A stretch of 64,000 bases of DNA from Eremomyces bilateralis CBS 781.70. Lineage: Eukaryota; Ascomycota; Dothideomycetes; Eremomycetales; Eremomycetaceae. The stretch lies in assembly GCF_010015585.1 (NCBI RefSeq), contig NW_022985067.1, positions 2,041,419-2,105,418 on the forward strand. Reading direction: 5' to 3'. Under the pieces are notes generated by a model, which saw nothing but the letters and a program-made list of their open reading frames with translations, made no database searches and had not been told where the DNA came from. Position numbers and translations under genes: made by a program. Positions 21,553-33,263 of this stretch are shown one piece after another. Numbering within the stretch: the stretch's first letter is position 1; each line of letters opens with the position of its first letter.

Positions 21553-23414
21553 GGTAATGTACCAGGCTGAAAACAGTTCGCCGAGGGTCCTTCTCCGGGT
21601 ATGACGTCGATCAGGCGTCTACCTCAGGGACGCATGCCGGCTACATGAAGAAGCACTCGGGATTCTTACCTCATCCGTCATCATGACGACATGCCAGGAA
21701 GCTTTGAAACATTGGGAGTGGATGCGAGGAAAAAGTCTCTACCGAAAGCCATACCGGCTTGCCACTTGACGGACCGGTGGCGGGATAGCGCCGAGAAAAC
21801 GCTGGACCGGAGGGGAAGAAGCACTGGGGCGCTCGACCCTGAGACGAACCATGGTTGCTTGTTTTTGGCGCTAAAAGGACGCCAGGGACTCCCCTGCGCC
21901 CACCCCCACTTGAGCACACTGTGTTCGAACGAGGTTGGTGTCACCTTTGATTGTTAGTATGGAATAGAAACACTGAAATCAAGACGTACCAACGACGAAA
22001 ATGATAGGGAACCGACAAGCCCTCTTTTGAAATCTGGGCTTGCCTCATATTGGCCAACAATTCCTTCCGATCTTTGACCCCAAGGCCCTGAAATTCTTCC
22101 ATATTCTCGTATTGAAATGCCTGTACGATGCACCCTATTTCGTCCCATCTCTTTCATCCATCGACCTTCCGGTGTCCTTTGCTCCTCGCAGTCCGGCCAG
22201 GCGTTCCAAGTCTCGTCCGCATATTCCGGACTACGCGGCTTTACCAAATCCGATGTACCGGAAAGCAAATCGTTCAAGCTTATGTTTGCGCTCTAACTGG
22301 TTGGTTCCAGGATGGCGATTGGCGAATGTGTCGCCTACCTTTAGGGATGCCAGCAAATGTTGGGATGTCTCCTACCACTGATTCCCCTAGATCATGGACT
22401 AACCCAATGAACATGCATCTTGCTCGGCCAAGAGGTGGGTATATACGTCAATAAGGAAAAGTCGGACGGAAATATACCACGCACTGGCGCAAATCTGCCT
22501 GTGAGTGCCAATCCGAAGCTATGGCTGCCAACACTCCGGATTCGAGATTGTTCTCGACCACCCTGTCCGCGGGATATGTTTCGGTTTCCCAAATAGAAAG
22601 AGAATCGGGAGTGGCGATCTATCCAACGGGCCGAGATTGTGACCGCCTTCCATGATGTACTCGAAAATTTGACACATTGGAATGAGATTGGAGGTGTAGG
22701 GAATCAACCATCCCACATGCACATGGGATCGGGTGATCACTTCCTGATTGGGGCTAGCTCCACCAGGGAGTGATACCAATACCCACAGATCCCACCACCC
22801 AGATAGCTTCCTGGTCAATCAATCCCATTAAAATACACCACTTCTAAAAGGAGGAGGTACATGAGAGAATCTACGTGAGTTAGGATCTCCCTCCTTCAAA
22901 CCACTGGTGACCTTGTACAAAATTCCGGGGAGCTTCTCCGCATGGCTCTGAACTGACTCCAATATGCAGAGATATGCAGCCCCGCTCTGGCGAGTGATGG
23001 CGCACTATTCTTTTCTAACTGAATATCGCAATTTCCGCCCCCTTCTTGGTAAGGATTCAAATTTTAAACAAATGGTTCCAATATTCAAGGATTGGAATAT
23101 CAACAAACTGATACGTTTGGCTCACAGCAGGTTAGCGACGGATGTACTCTGTAGAAGCGGATCAATTAGCGGGGTGGTTGGTTCCCCAATTCTAGCATTC
23201 AGGGGTAAATCTGGAGGCCAGGTAAATATTTCCCGACTGAGTCGGGCATTCAATTGGAAATATCAAAACCGCATTTCTATTGCACTCCTTCCTAACTGAT
23301 TTCACTATTACACGGGTCTTCAATCCCCTACTCAGTTCATATTTTGTCCAGTACCCACCTTCTGTACCTTTAACCGCTTACCACTGGAAGTGTCTTGCCA
23401 CGTGAGTAACCTTC
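21553..23414. other. Long non-coding stretch
   Basis: Several overlapping ORFs of about 100 residues exist on both strands but none has family features or intron logic. I see no gene. A segment near 22733 (GGTGATCACTTCCTGATTGG) resembles one near 15114, suggesting diverged repeat DNA. Confidence 0.4.
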
Positions 23415-24201
23415 ATGTCTTCTGACCAGCCTCCAATACTGGAAGCCAAAGGAAATCCAGCGCAAGGGCTAGTCGAACGAATTGCCATGAACTAGAAAGG
23501 CGAATTCCTCTCCGGTGGAATCTTAGGTATCATAGAGCGTCTCCCATCCGGCGATATCATTGAATCGCCATGGCCAAGCAGCAGAGAAGGGGACTGCCGA
23601 CGAGATCTCACCATAGAAATTGCCATCTACAGGGTGTTATCCCCTCACCCCCGTTTGGTAAAGCTGGTCAATTGGGACCTAGAAACTTGTGTTTTGACGC
23701 TGGAGTGTATGCCTCATGGTTGCCTCAGCTCCGCCCGAGTGCACATGGCGAAACCATCACTCTCCCACTGCGGCTACGCTGGATCCAAGAAGCTGTGGAA
23801 GGGTTACAGTTATTGCATTCTGCAAACGTTATCCATTGTGACGTAGAGCCAAAGAATTTCCTGGTAGAGGAGGGCCTTGGCCTTCGAATTTCTGACTTTG
23901 CCGGCTCTTCTCTAAACGGTTCTCAAGCCCCAGCATGTGCTAGAGCACGATTTGAACCGCTGAACTTCGACTATAATTCTCCAGAGACTTAAGGACGATC
24001 TATTCAACCTCGGGAGTGCAGTATATAATATCCTCACCGGAGACCGACCCTATCAGGTGGTGCCGAGGTACGAAATGGAGAGAGTATAACAGGCATGAAT
24101 TTCCAGATGTGTCAGAGCTACCGTGTGGAAAGATAGTTAAGAGATGTTGGCTTGGTGAGGTTGATTCTGCTCAAGAAATAGTTGACTATATTGCGTCCTA
24201 G
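23415..24201 (+). pseudogene. Protein kinase-like pseudogene
   Basis: Pieces of a small Ser/Thr kinase-like protein in three frames. Frame one, from ATG 23415 (MSSDQPPILEAKGNPAQG), has a stop at about 23493 and then reaches RLVKLVNWDLETCVLTLECM. A second frame gives LRWIQEAVEGLQLLHSANVI and HCDVEPKNFLVEEG (catalytic loop), with ISDFAGSSLNG as the DFG segment. A third continues with LKDDLFNLGSAVYNILTGD; ELPCGKIVKRCW and the terminal helix follow. At least two frame changes and a stop make it a relic. Similar small kinase-like genes are common in filamentous fungi. The catalytic Asp positions are still visible. Confidence 0.7.
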
Positions 24202-24546
24202 TGTTCCTTGCGTTGCTCCTCGGTTTGGTGGTTATTGACATTTTGCCTGCATGGTCGTGGGTAGCCGTTAGGCATCCTGTCACTGAGCTCTGGTTCAAAT
24301 AGTGACGAAGAGTATGCTCTTATTGTTACATAGGGGCCGAAAGGTGTGCTTGGGCAGACGTTCTAGAAGTAGTTGATCCAAGACTGGCTAGGTGGTCAAA
24401 ATCAAACAGATGGACAGTGACAAGCTTCAGGGACTTGGATCACTCCAACGATTCTGATATGGTATCCATATGGATTCCCGAAGTACACCCGCACTCACAC
24501 AAAATTGTATACAAATCATTGTCATTTTACAATAAGTCATCTGAAA
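24202..24546. other. Intergenic, nothing recognised
   Basis: About 345 bp without coding signal, between the kinase relic and a transposase. Confidence 0.4.
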
Positions 24547-25618
24547 ATGGTTTTAACGCGAAATCAAGCTCGAAAATATGCTACACAGCCAGAAAACCCT
24601 AAAGAGCATTGGGATACACCTAAAAAATCCCGTATACGCGGGGCTGTGGGGTTCAATATTATATAGAATCGACGTTATGGGTTTCATCCCTCACGGTCTA
24701 AGTCCTCTGTTTTTGAGGCCGAAGGAGTCCCATACCGTACAGGAATGGAGATTATTCGCGAGGAAAACGGAGATCGATTACACTTTGAGCAAGAGAAGGA
24801 GCCCCGAGGCCGCTCACTGATTATCACGCCAGAACAGATAGAGAGAATGGAAATGATCCTCGAGGAAGCTTCTGTTGAAGAAAGAGCTATGCCTTAGGAC
24901 CTTCTTCGGCTTGAAGCTGATATTGACTGCCATTGGACGACTGTTAGGCGCGTTATGGGGTCGAAAGACTACCATAAATGCGTCGCATGTCGTAAAACGT
25001 GGATTTCGCGAGATCTAGAAAAAAAACGAGTCCAATGGTGCCAGAGGATGCTCCACGACTATCCCACAGTTCCTGACTGGCAGAGAGTCAGATCCTCCGA
25101 CGAAGTACACTTCTCACTAGGGCCTCAGGGCAAGCTCCTTATCATTAGGCACCGAGGGGAGCGATACTGTAGGAAATGTATCCAAGAAGTTGGCGAACAG
25201 TTCGATACTGATATGAGACGGGTACATGGCTGGGGGGCCGCAGGGAACGACTTCAAAAGCGAGCTCGTAACGTATGATGTTCCTTCTAACTCAAACGGGA
25301 AGATGACGCAACGGGTCTACGTCGACGCGATCCTAGAACCGCATATAAAACCTTGGATACAGCGCGGTGACATCTTCGTTTTAGAAGAGGACCAAGACTC
25401 TAGTCATGGCCCACCATGGTCATCGAAAAAGGAGAACATCGTACAGAAATGGAAGCGCCAAAATGGGCTACATTCGTACTTCAATTGCGCAGGATCTCCG
25501 GATCTCGCGATCATCGAAGACTGTTGGCAGCCTACCAAACAGTACATACGTAAGTTCGCCCATTGGGAGCCCGATGAGACACAGCAGCTCGCTACATACA
25601 AATTTGTATTGTGTTTTA
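24547..25618 (+). pseudogene. Tc1/mariner-type transposase, two in-frame stops and 3' end lost
   Basis: From ATG 24547 (MVLTRNQARKYATQPENPKE) one frame runs to about 25618 with only two stops, both TAG: after GAVGFNII and after VEERAMP. Each sits where Trp (TGG) would fit. HTH region, then DIDCHWTTVRRVMG, first catalytic Asp in RSSDEVHFSLG, second in DIFVLEEDQDSSHG, final acidic pair in DLAIIEDCWQPTKQYI. The C-terminus is replaced at about 25619 by the left arm of the inverted repeat C, so the coding end is missing. Confidence 0.75.
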
Positions 25619-25840
25619 TGGTCCCAGGCCTGCGGCCTGTTCCCTTGGTTGTGGCTGAAGACGTGGCTGGTGGATTATATCAGAGAAGCAAACAAACATG
25701 GTAACACAGCAGTAGGGCATTGGAGAGGAGAGTCGCTATCTCGCGCACAAAGGTGCCGGGAGATTTCTTCTCTCTCTCTCTCTTCAGTTTAGATTAATGG
25801 AACTTGGTAATCGCAGACCTTGCGCATCCAGACCGTGTCA
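25619..25840 (+). repeat. Repeat C, left arm of a large inverted repeat
   Basis: 222 bp from ATGGTCCCAGGCCTGCGGCC to GACCGTGTCA; reverse complement at 26589-26813. Contains the small palindrome CAGGCCTGCGGCCTG near its outer end and a (TC)n tract. It interrupts the preceding transposase. Confidence 0.9.
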
Positions 25841-25851
25841 TTGTGATGGTG

Positions 25852-26045
25852 CTGGTGAAGTCTGTGACAGTCTTGGGCTTTGCCCAGTCTGTGTGTTGTG
25901 GCCTTGCGGCCTAAGGCAGAAGGGATGGGTAGACCGTTTGCCCACAGATGTAAATAGCAGATCGCAGTGAGAGATCTTCTCCTTCTCTCTTTAGCAATTC
26001 AACAGCGTTACCAGCTTACCAAATCCTTCGTGGTTTGGGCCCACG
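25852..26045 (+). repeat. Repeat B (LTR-like), plus-strand copy
   Basis: Starts about TGTGACAGTCTTGGGCTTTG with stem-forming GGGCTTTGCCC and GGCCTTGCGGCC, then GTAGACCGTTTGCCCACAGA and CAAATCCTTCGTGGTTTGGGC. Counterpart on the minus strand at 18080-18420. It lies between the repeat C arms. Confidence 0.6.
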
Positions 26046-26588
26046 ACAATGAGGCTAAATCCGATTGGGTATGGGGCTAACTCCGAGTGACCAAAGCGGT
26101 TAAGGCCGCCCAAGTAGTACTGTTAGATGGACACTAGGGACTTCAGTCAACAGGTGAAAAAATAAAAGCTGACTTATTACTGGACCTACCTCCGAGTAAC
26201 AAAGCTGATAACAGTGGCCTCGTAACAATACCTGTTGAATGAACAAAGAGATCTTGGTAGTGGAAACTCATTGTAGGTCGGAGAGCTCTTAGACGAGTCT
26301 AACGCCTATCTCCGAGGGAGTTTATAAATCTGACCACGAAATACTGCTAGATCTCTATGCGCTGCGGATGGTCCAAGTACACCGTACGCGAGAATCGATG
26401 GAAGTGTCTTCGGTTGTAGAGGAGATCCGAGTCTACCTAGATTGCGTTCTTGAGGTACGGCAAGCATTCCCTGGCCCTGCACACTACACAGCAACACGTC
26501 GAGTAGGTTCGTAATAATCCAATCTTTGAAGAAATCATGGACTGCATTGGTAAGTTGCACTGCATGAAATATATGAGATGGCTCCTAC
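26046..26588. other. Central part of the inverted-repeat structure
   Basis: About 540 bp without coding signal between repeat B and the right arm of repeat C. Nothing recognised. Confidence 0.4.
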
Positions 26589-26813
26589 TGACACGGTCTG
26601 GATGCGCAAGATCTGCGATTACCAAGTTCCATTAATCTAAACTGAAGAGAGAGAGAAATGAAATCTCCCGGCACCTTTGTGCGCGAGATAGCGACTCTCC
26701 TCTCCAATGCCGTAGCTAATGCTGTGTTACCATGTTTGTTTGCTTCTCTGATATAATCCACCAGCCACGTCTTCAGCCACAACCAAGGGAACAGGCCGCA
26801 GGCCTGGGACCAT
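26589..26813 (-). repeat. Repeat C, right arm of the inverted repeat
   Basis: 225 bp, near-identical reverse complement of 25619-25840, from TGACACGGTC to GGACCAT. The chief difference is a short insertion (TAGCTACGG-like) in the middle and a shorter (TC)n tract. Confidence 0.9.
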
Positions 26814-27407
26814 ATCACCTACCTTCTTATTCCCCTTGAATTGTATGGAGTCCTCCCCCATTGTGCTAGAGATTGAGCCTCTGTGGATATTCCAATCTCA
26901 ACAGGCACGAAACTATAGATGACCTCCCCTTAGAAAGCCCTACTACGAAGTTATATAGTAGATCTAGACATAGGAGTTTAGAAATCAAATTTGATGATGT
27001 AGATCCCGCTCCCGCATAACTACTAAAGATCGACTTGTTGGGTTTACCCCGCAATGAGTCGTCCTTGCTCTGCTTGCACCATTCAGCAGTTTAACTGGCC
27101 ATTTAGGTTACTACAAGATGACGCGGAGTAAGAGCTGAGGAGCCACACCACCCACTCTGCTGTGAGACTGACTTTATGGATATGCAATGTCTAGGACTGG
27201 TTTTATTGATGGGAATTCCTTGTATTGACATGTCGTGTTCATGCAACAATAGATAATTTGTCATCCAAGAAGCAAGCCATAAGAGCTGAAAACTTACTTG
27301 ATTCATCGCCAAGTTGATTCATGTTTATTTCTCGCAGTTGCTCCTATCTAGCACATCAAGTCTGTCATTGCCGTCAGAGTTCTCGATTCCTACGGCCGTT
27401 ATCAACT
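26814..27407. other. Border of repeat island; promoter of next gene
   Basis: No gene recognised. An in-frame upstream ATG at 27321 could extend the next protein by 29 residues (MFISRSCSYLAHQ...). Confidence 0.4.
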
Positions 27408-28920
27408 ATGGATTTCCCACAGAACGAGATTCGGCTTCTGGTAGCTAATAAGCCTACTTTCTACGTGAAACTAGACGTTGAGTCGGCCAAGAAAGCCGAT
27501 GAACTGTTGGAGGACAACCACCGAAGCAATCACATCTTTTTCAACAATGAAGGGTTCCATGTACGTGGATAGATTCAGTTTCCAGTGAAAGGCTGCTGTT
27601 GCGAATGAACCAGACTTATCGATTGACCTTGCTAACCTCATCTAGAACCACATCGTACATCATATCCTTTCTCTCTATGCGCTAGGAGCCAGTCCTGCGG
27701 CGCTTGAGTCTCACTATGCTCACAACAAGGCATATCAACGCCCTCCATTCAAGGTTGAGGAGCGCGTCGTCCAAGATATGTCGGAACCAGAACAATTTAT
27801 ACAATTTCTGGGACAAGAGAAGTATTACCATGACTTCGTGGTATTCTTCGAGAAGGAGATGGAGAAGAAAGGCTGGCAGCAAGTTCTTCAGGACTACCTT
27901 TTTTCAGAGGACGAGAGAAGCCAGCAACTTCTGGTGCGGACGTTCGCAGGTCAGTTTTTCCCTGCCATGCGCTGCAACGCTGACTTTACAGGTTTCATAC
28001 ATCCACTGATTCATCTAGGATTTGGCATTGAATTTGGTCAACCGGTCATCATTGCTGAGGCTCTAGCACAAGCTGCAGTTCACGACGAATGGATCGGGAA
28101 ATACCTCCTACCAGCAGAAAAGGCTGCCAAAGTGAATCCGAAACCGAAATCGTTGTTCCAGTTGCTCCAGGATACATATAGCGACAAGAAGATTCAGGAT
28201 TCTACAAGATGGAAAGACCCAAACAAGGTTCGAGACGGGATTTTGATACGAGCGCCTGACGAGATGATTGCTCTGGCGAGTCAGTACATTGTGAAGGAAG
28301 CTGAACTGGAAGAGAAGACAGCGGAGATGATCAACATAACCGGTATGCCGTTTGAATGTTTGAATACTTCACAGGCGCGACTGACTCTACCAGCCTACTT
28401 CACCGGCGCTGCCCAACGTCCTCCTCATACCGAAAAGGTCGATTTCTTCCTCATGCACTCCCTGAATTCGTCCATTTTCTTTTCGGCATTCCTCAAAGCA
28501 GATTGGCTCGCTACTGCGCATAAGATCCGTCTCCTTGAATGGAAAGGTCGAATGGATCTCGCATTGTATGCGAGTCGTGGAAATGCCAGGCTCGACATCC
28601 GGGAGATCTCCGAGTATCGACCCCGTGGGGGATTGTCAAGCAAGCCGGAGCCTGAGCAATGGCAATCCTGCTTTGATGCGGCAGTGCGTTTCGAAGACGA
28701 TGGCCACTTCTGCAAGCTTATCCGAGCGATTGCTAACGGCAAGGCTGCTTGCGAGAAATTCCAGGATGGCAAGGATTTCCCGATCAAGTCCGACATGTGG
28801 ATCAAGTTGGCTCAACTAGCCACTGACTCTGTCTCCGTTGATGGCCCCACCTGGGTTCGGGGTGCCGGATTCGCTGATGCATGGAAGGATGTTCCTCTGC
28901 GAGAAATCGGTCGGTTGTAG
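27408..28920 (+). CDS. Questin-oxidase-like protein (DUF4243 family)
   Basis: Three exons: 27408-27560, 27646-27949, 27992-28920; 461 residues. The family includes questin oxidase and related Baeyer-Villiger-type enzymes of anthraquinone metabolism, and also many uncharacterised fungal proteins. Conserved segments: NNEGFHNHIVHHILSLYALG (across intron 1), QRPPF, GFIHPLIHLGFGIEF (across intron 2), IIAEALAQAAVHD, FFLMHSLNSSIFF and the C-terminal WVRGAGFADAW. Several His residues in the first half (HNH, HH, HP, HL) are typical of the family. Intron 2 is only 42 nt (27950-27991, GTCAGT...TTTACAG), in frame and stop-free, so it is easily missed. No anthraquinone pathway genes are adjacent, so the substrate is open. 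Confidence 0.85.
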
Positions 28921-30225
28921 GGTTGTATGGAGTGGGTGGCGTATGATTCTACTTCGATCAGCGTCAGAATGAGACGATACCTATAACTATTGTTCAAACC
29001 TACTTTGTTTGTCTCGGGATTTCGGTCTCTTCTTTTCAGTCTTTCATTCTCTGCGTCTCCCTGATCTTTATGACATATTGATACAGAGATTCGATGACAG
29101 CTTCAGACAGGAACTATTTGTATCCCATCATGGTGGCCCACCAATCTTGCAGGCCAAGGAGACTCATTTGCCCCGCGAATTCGTGAATCGAGCCATATTC
29201 ATAGATCCCTCTAGTGGGACTTTGAAGCCGATCAATTTTGCTTCCCTGAATTTCTACGGGAACAGGAGCTGGTCTAGCAACCATATGGAAGTCCTTATAT
29301 CGAAGATGCTTGTTGCAAACAAATCAGCTCCTTCGTCCACATTTCAAGGTCATTGCAAAATGCATGCCATACACACTTAAGAAGTTCCAACCTGCTCAAA
29401 TGGCAGAAAGCTTGACTCAACGAGAAATAACGATGACTTTCTGGCTTGACACACGTAGAAAACTAATGTCGAGACGCGAAGAGGAAGAAAATACTCGTTC
29501 ATTAAGGGACGACGATCAGGAGACATGCGGAAGGAGAGAAAATACCTCGACAACTGATACCCACGCGTTAACACTTGACTCCATACCCTCACAATACATC
29601 AATCCTGGAGAAGCGCCAGAACGAAGGAGAACCAGGCAGGAATGCTTTCGAGCTGCCTTTGTAAGTACGGATACCTTTCGACGGGAGGTGATATGGTGGG
29701 TCCGTATCAAAGCGTGGTATAATTCGGAAGACATCGGATTGATAAAGATCGGTAGATTTGAGACCTCCTTTCAAGAATAAAGTGAGCGACGTATGGAGCA
29801 AAGGAGAAACAATTGTAGAAAGTCCCTTGGTGGTCATATACCATAGAGCGCACGCACTGCGCAGTGGCCCAACGCTGAACCTCAAAGAAGAGGTGGTGGA
29901 GTTGTTCTCGGCGGGGCATCATCACTCAATCATCTATGGTATATCGACCGCAATATTCCATCTCATAAATACCATTCTGATGCTCCTTCAGCTCGATTCC
30001 ACAACAGACATGAAAAGGTCATCGCCGGAAGTAAATCCACGCATGAAATAAACCTCAGCAGTACGTGTGCTTGAAGTCGATAAAACCAAGCAACAGCGAG
30101 GTTGGCCGAACGTGAACACCTTTGCGCTACATCCGAACACTACCCTCACACGTTGAGTTGCCTTCGCTTCGCATTTCATCTGGAACGGTACCCATAGCAT
30201 TTCTCGGCTTCAAATCTCAAAGACC
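28921..30225. other. Region with unassigned ORFs
   Basis: Two partly overlapping plus-strand ORFs (29009-29380 and 29310-29780) show some protein-like composition (for example HHGGPPILQAKETHLPREF and RREEEENTRSLRDDD) but I recognise no family and no consistent splice structure. They could be a small or broken fungal-specific gene. The last 150 bp should be the SGT1 promoter. Confidence 0.35.
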
Positions 30226-31512
30226 ATGGACCAAGCTGCTAAAGGAGCTACAGCTCTCGAAGCTGGCAAGTTTGCTGAAGCGATCAAGCTATACTCTGCA
30301 GCGATTGCTGTCAATCCCAACGCAGTTGACTACTACATTAAACGTTCTACAGCCCTCCAGCGATCATCACCTCCCGACTACTCTGCGGCTCTCAATGACG
30401 CCGAACATGCCATAATCCTAGCGATTAAACGGGCTCGAAAAGAACTCATCGCGCAAGCCCAATTACGCCGTGCGATCGTCCTGTTTGGATTGGAACGGTA
30501 TGCCGATACCGAATTCGTCCTTGGAATCGTCAAACGCTTGGATCCAAAGGATAAGCTTCTCGCAATTTGGGAGATGAAGTTGGCACCAAAACTCAGAGAC
30601 CTACCGGCAGACGATCTCCGAGCAAAGCGGACGGTGGAAGAGATTCCTTCACCTCAACAGCCTACGCAATCCACTCAGCCCGAAAGCAAATCATCCACTC
30701 TGCAGACGCCACAAGCGGAACAGAAAGATTCACAAGCGCATGCTCCTGCTGCCAAGATCCGACACGATTGGTATCAGAGTTCGGACACAGTTTACTTTAC
30801 ATTACTTGCGAAGGGCGTTCCGAACGACCAAGCACAGGTGGAGATATCGGAGCAATCTGTAGGTCTCCCATTGCTTGGCTGAATAGCGCCCGTCTGACTC
30901 TTATAGATCTCTATCTCATTCCCGACGATCACGGGCGCCACCTTTGAATACACTCTGGACCCACTCTTCGCGTTCATATCACCTGCATCGTCGTCCTACA
31001 ATATCACTCCGTCCAAAGTCGAACTCACGCTCAAGAAGTCGTTTCCCGGCCAAAAATGGCCCTCCCTTGACGGTTCTGCTACAGATGCCGCACCGATAAC
31101 TAGTTCGTCTACGCAAAATCCCGTCCGACAGCCCGTCGTATCCGACAAACCTCCTTCATACCCCTCATCATCCAAGCACGGCCCCAAGGATTGGGATCAG
31201 TTGTTCTCCAAGCGCGGGAAGCAGCAGGACGGTGTTTCGGGAGACAATGAACTAGTGGACAAGTCGAGTAAGAAAGGAGACACCAAGAGTGATGACACAT
31301 TCGATGTCGACAGCGATGACGAGGGAGATGATATCAACAAATTCTTCAAACACTTGTACAAAGGTGCAGATCCTGACGTTCGGAGGGCGATGGTGAAAAG
31401 CTACCAGGAAAGCAATGGGACGGCGTTGAGCACCAACTGGGGTGAGGTTGGGAAAGGTCAAGTGGAGACCCTCCCACCGGAGGGAATGGAGGCAAAGAAA
31501 TGGAATGAATAG
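30226..31512 (+). CDS. SGT1: SGT1 co-chaperone (TPR-CS-SGS)
   Basis: Adaptor of Hsp90 and SCF/kinetochore complexes, essential in yeast. Exon 1 30226-30858, intron 30859-30906 (48 nt), exon 2 30907-31512; 412 residues. The N-terminal TPR domain covers residues 1 to about 115 (GATALEAGKFAEAIKLYSAA, VDYYIKRSTALQR). A variable linker rich in Pro/Gln/Ser follows. The CS domain begins IRHDWYQSSDTVYFTLLAKG and contains LDPLFAFI and KVELTLKKSFPGQKW. The SGS domain at the C-terminus has GPKDWDQLF, DDINKFFKHLYKGADPDVRR, AMVKSYQESNGTALSTNW and GKGQVETLPPEGMEAKKW. Gene order and length are normal for the family. Confidence 0.96.
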
Positions 31513-32121
31513 TTGAGATGTTGGGGTTTCCAGACTTCACATCATGAGATTGTTTTCGTTGGTTTGATAATAATATGCTTGGGTGCTTGGGTAGCACCTA
31601 AGTAACGATAGAGCGATATCCCAAATGGATTTAAAATCCCTACCATGAATTCCAGGGATCAACAAGTTGTTCTGAGGCCTTCGTCCTAATTTATTCTAGA
31701 TGGTGAGAATGAGGTATGAAGGGCAGTTCAACTCCCAATCTGGTGCTTGTCTCTCACATCTCTCATACACGATAGATTACGCCCACACCCTTTTCTGGTT
31801 GTCAAACAGTTGTGTGGGCCCCGAATTCCGTGAAAAGAACTAATACGGTTTCAAGCTGTGCTCTTCATTTTGTTTTCAAATGCACCAGGCCAAAAATTCT
31901 CGCCTTTGTACTCGACCTCGGTGTTGTAACTCAAGACGGATTCAAGCAGCATTGGAGAATATTACAATCCGAAGATAACAGAAAGAGCTACGTCAAAGGG
32001 AAGCTGTTTAGCTCGATTTGCTTTCTGCACGCAAGTGTATCGATTCAGCCAACCAAAAGCCCAAACCGAATCGTCAAATACATATCCAACCCATTTCTCC
32101 AGCTGTCGGGATCGAGACAAA
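31513..32121. other. Intergenic, SGT1 to esterase-fold gene
   Basis: About 600 bp; nothing recognised beyond presumed terminator and promoter. Confidence 0.5.
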
Positions 32122-32927
32122 ATGCCTGGACGCCTGCCAAAGAAGGAGGATTTCCCATCTTCGATGGTGTTCGACATCATCCCTCGTACGTTACTCTTCA
32201 AGGTCATCGGCTCCACTAATCGAAAGCAGCCCCAGGAAATCACCCTCCTACGAACGTTCTCATCCTTCTTCATGGCCTTGGAGATACCTATACTCCATTT
32301 ACCAAACTAGCCCAAGCAATACAGTTACCGGACTCGGTTTGCATCTCTCTCCGTGCCCCTTCCGTCTTACCCTTTGACGAGGGGCGCTTTCACTGGGCGG
32401 ACGATCTCATTCTCAATGAGGCTACAGGGAACCTAGATATGGATGGAGGGTTCAAGGCGGCGACCAAATCATTGCTGGACATGATCCGGAACATCCTCAT
32501 GGACAAGTGCGGATACATTGCAAGAGAAGTGGCATTGTGGGGATATGGGCAAGGCGGATGTGCTGCTCTGGCTTGTGCTACGGGTTTGGACGATGATGAA
32601 GAGTTGTGTGCAATCATCAGTATTGGAGGACCTTTTCCCGATAGTGTCGTCAAACCTATTAAGGGAGAGGCAAAAGATATAACGACAAGAAAGCTCCAGA
32701 CCCCCATCTTGGTATGCCATGGCAACAAGTCGTCGAATGTCACAGACGCCAGCATTGAACGGTGCCGGAATAACTTTGAGCACGTCAAAGTTGTCACCTG
32801 GGCGCGAGAGGGAGACTCTATGCCGAAGAATAGGGAGGAAATGCTTCCAATTATGATATTCCTTTCACAAAGACTCAAAAGCTTACGAGGAGTGCCTGCT
32901 GGGGCAGTTGAGATTGGTGCGAGATAG
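32122..32927 (+). CDS. Acyl-protein-thioesterase-fold protein lacking the catalytic Ser
   Basis: Exon 1 32122-32185, intron 32186-32229 (44 nt, GTACGT...AAAGCAG), exon 2 32230-32927; 253 residues. The fold is that of phospholipase/carboxylesterases (APT1 type): NVLILLHGLGDTYTPFTKLAQ, SVCISLRAPSVLPF and RFHWADD. In the nucleophile elbow, where APTs have GFSQGG, this protein reads GYGQGG, so the Ser is Gly. The C-terminal segment REGDSMPKNREEMLPIM lacks the catalytic His, and HGNKSSNV replaces the usual HGDxDPVV with Asp missing. The rest of the fold is well kept and the gene is intact, so this looks like a conserved pseudo-enzyme rather than a decayed one. A binding or regulatory role is inference. 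Confidence 0.82.
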
Positions 32928-33263
32928 GTTACTTTTGTATCATGGCTGGAGCTAGCAGGAGAATAACGATAATGATATGCGATCCCAAGGACTACTTGTA
33001 GCTCGCCGTAATCCTAGGATTTAGATGTCTGCATCCAGGTTCTGATCGATGCCAGAAGGTGCTCGTGACTTCGTATCAACACAGACGAGCGCGAGGGTCC
33101 AGTCAGGAGATCCTGCCCCACCTAATTAACGGATTATTCCCACGTCATCAACTCACGCTTCTCTTCCTCAACCGGACAGAACATCCTCCAGTGAACTCAT
33201 TCGAATAGATCGCTTATTCTATGTAAACATGGAATCCGCTCCATAAGTCGACATCACGACACT
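32928..33263. promoter_or_regulatory. Intergenic, presumed promoter
   Basis: 336 bp between two plus-strand genes; no specific element recognised. Confidence 0.35.

Noticed and set aside
21671-22818. Several ORFs of about 80-113 codons on both strands
   Set aside because: Overlapping in several frames, no motif, no splice logic; chance ORFs in repeat-like DNA.
24280-24310. GGTTCAAAT-like B box suggesting a tRNA gene
   Set aside because: No matching A box or cloverleaf could be made around it; no tRNA supported anywhere in the window.
29009-29925. ORFs on both strands between the questin-oxidase-like gene and SGT1
   Set aside because: No recognised family; plus- and minus-strand candidates compete. 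Left as an unassigned region rather than called as genes.
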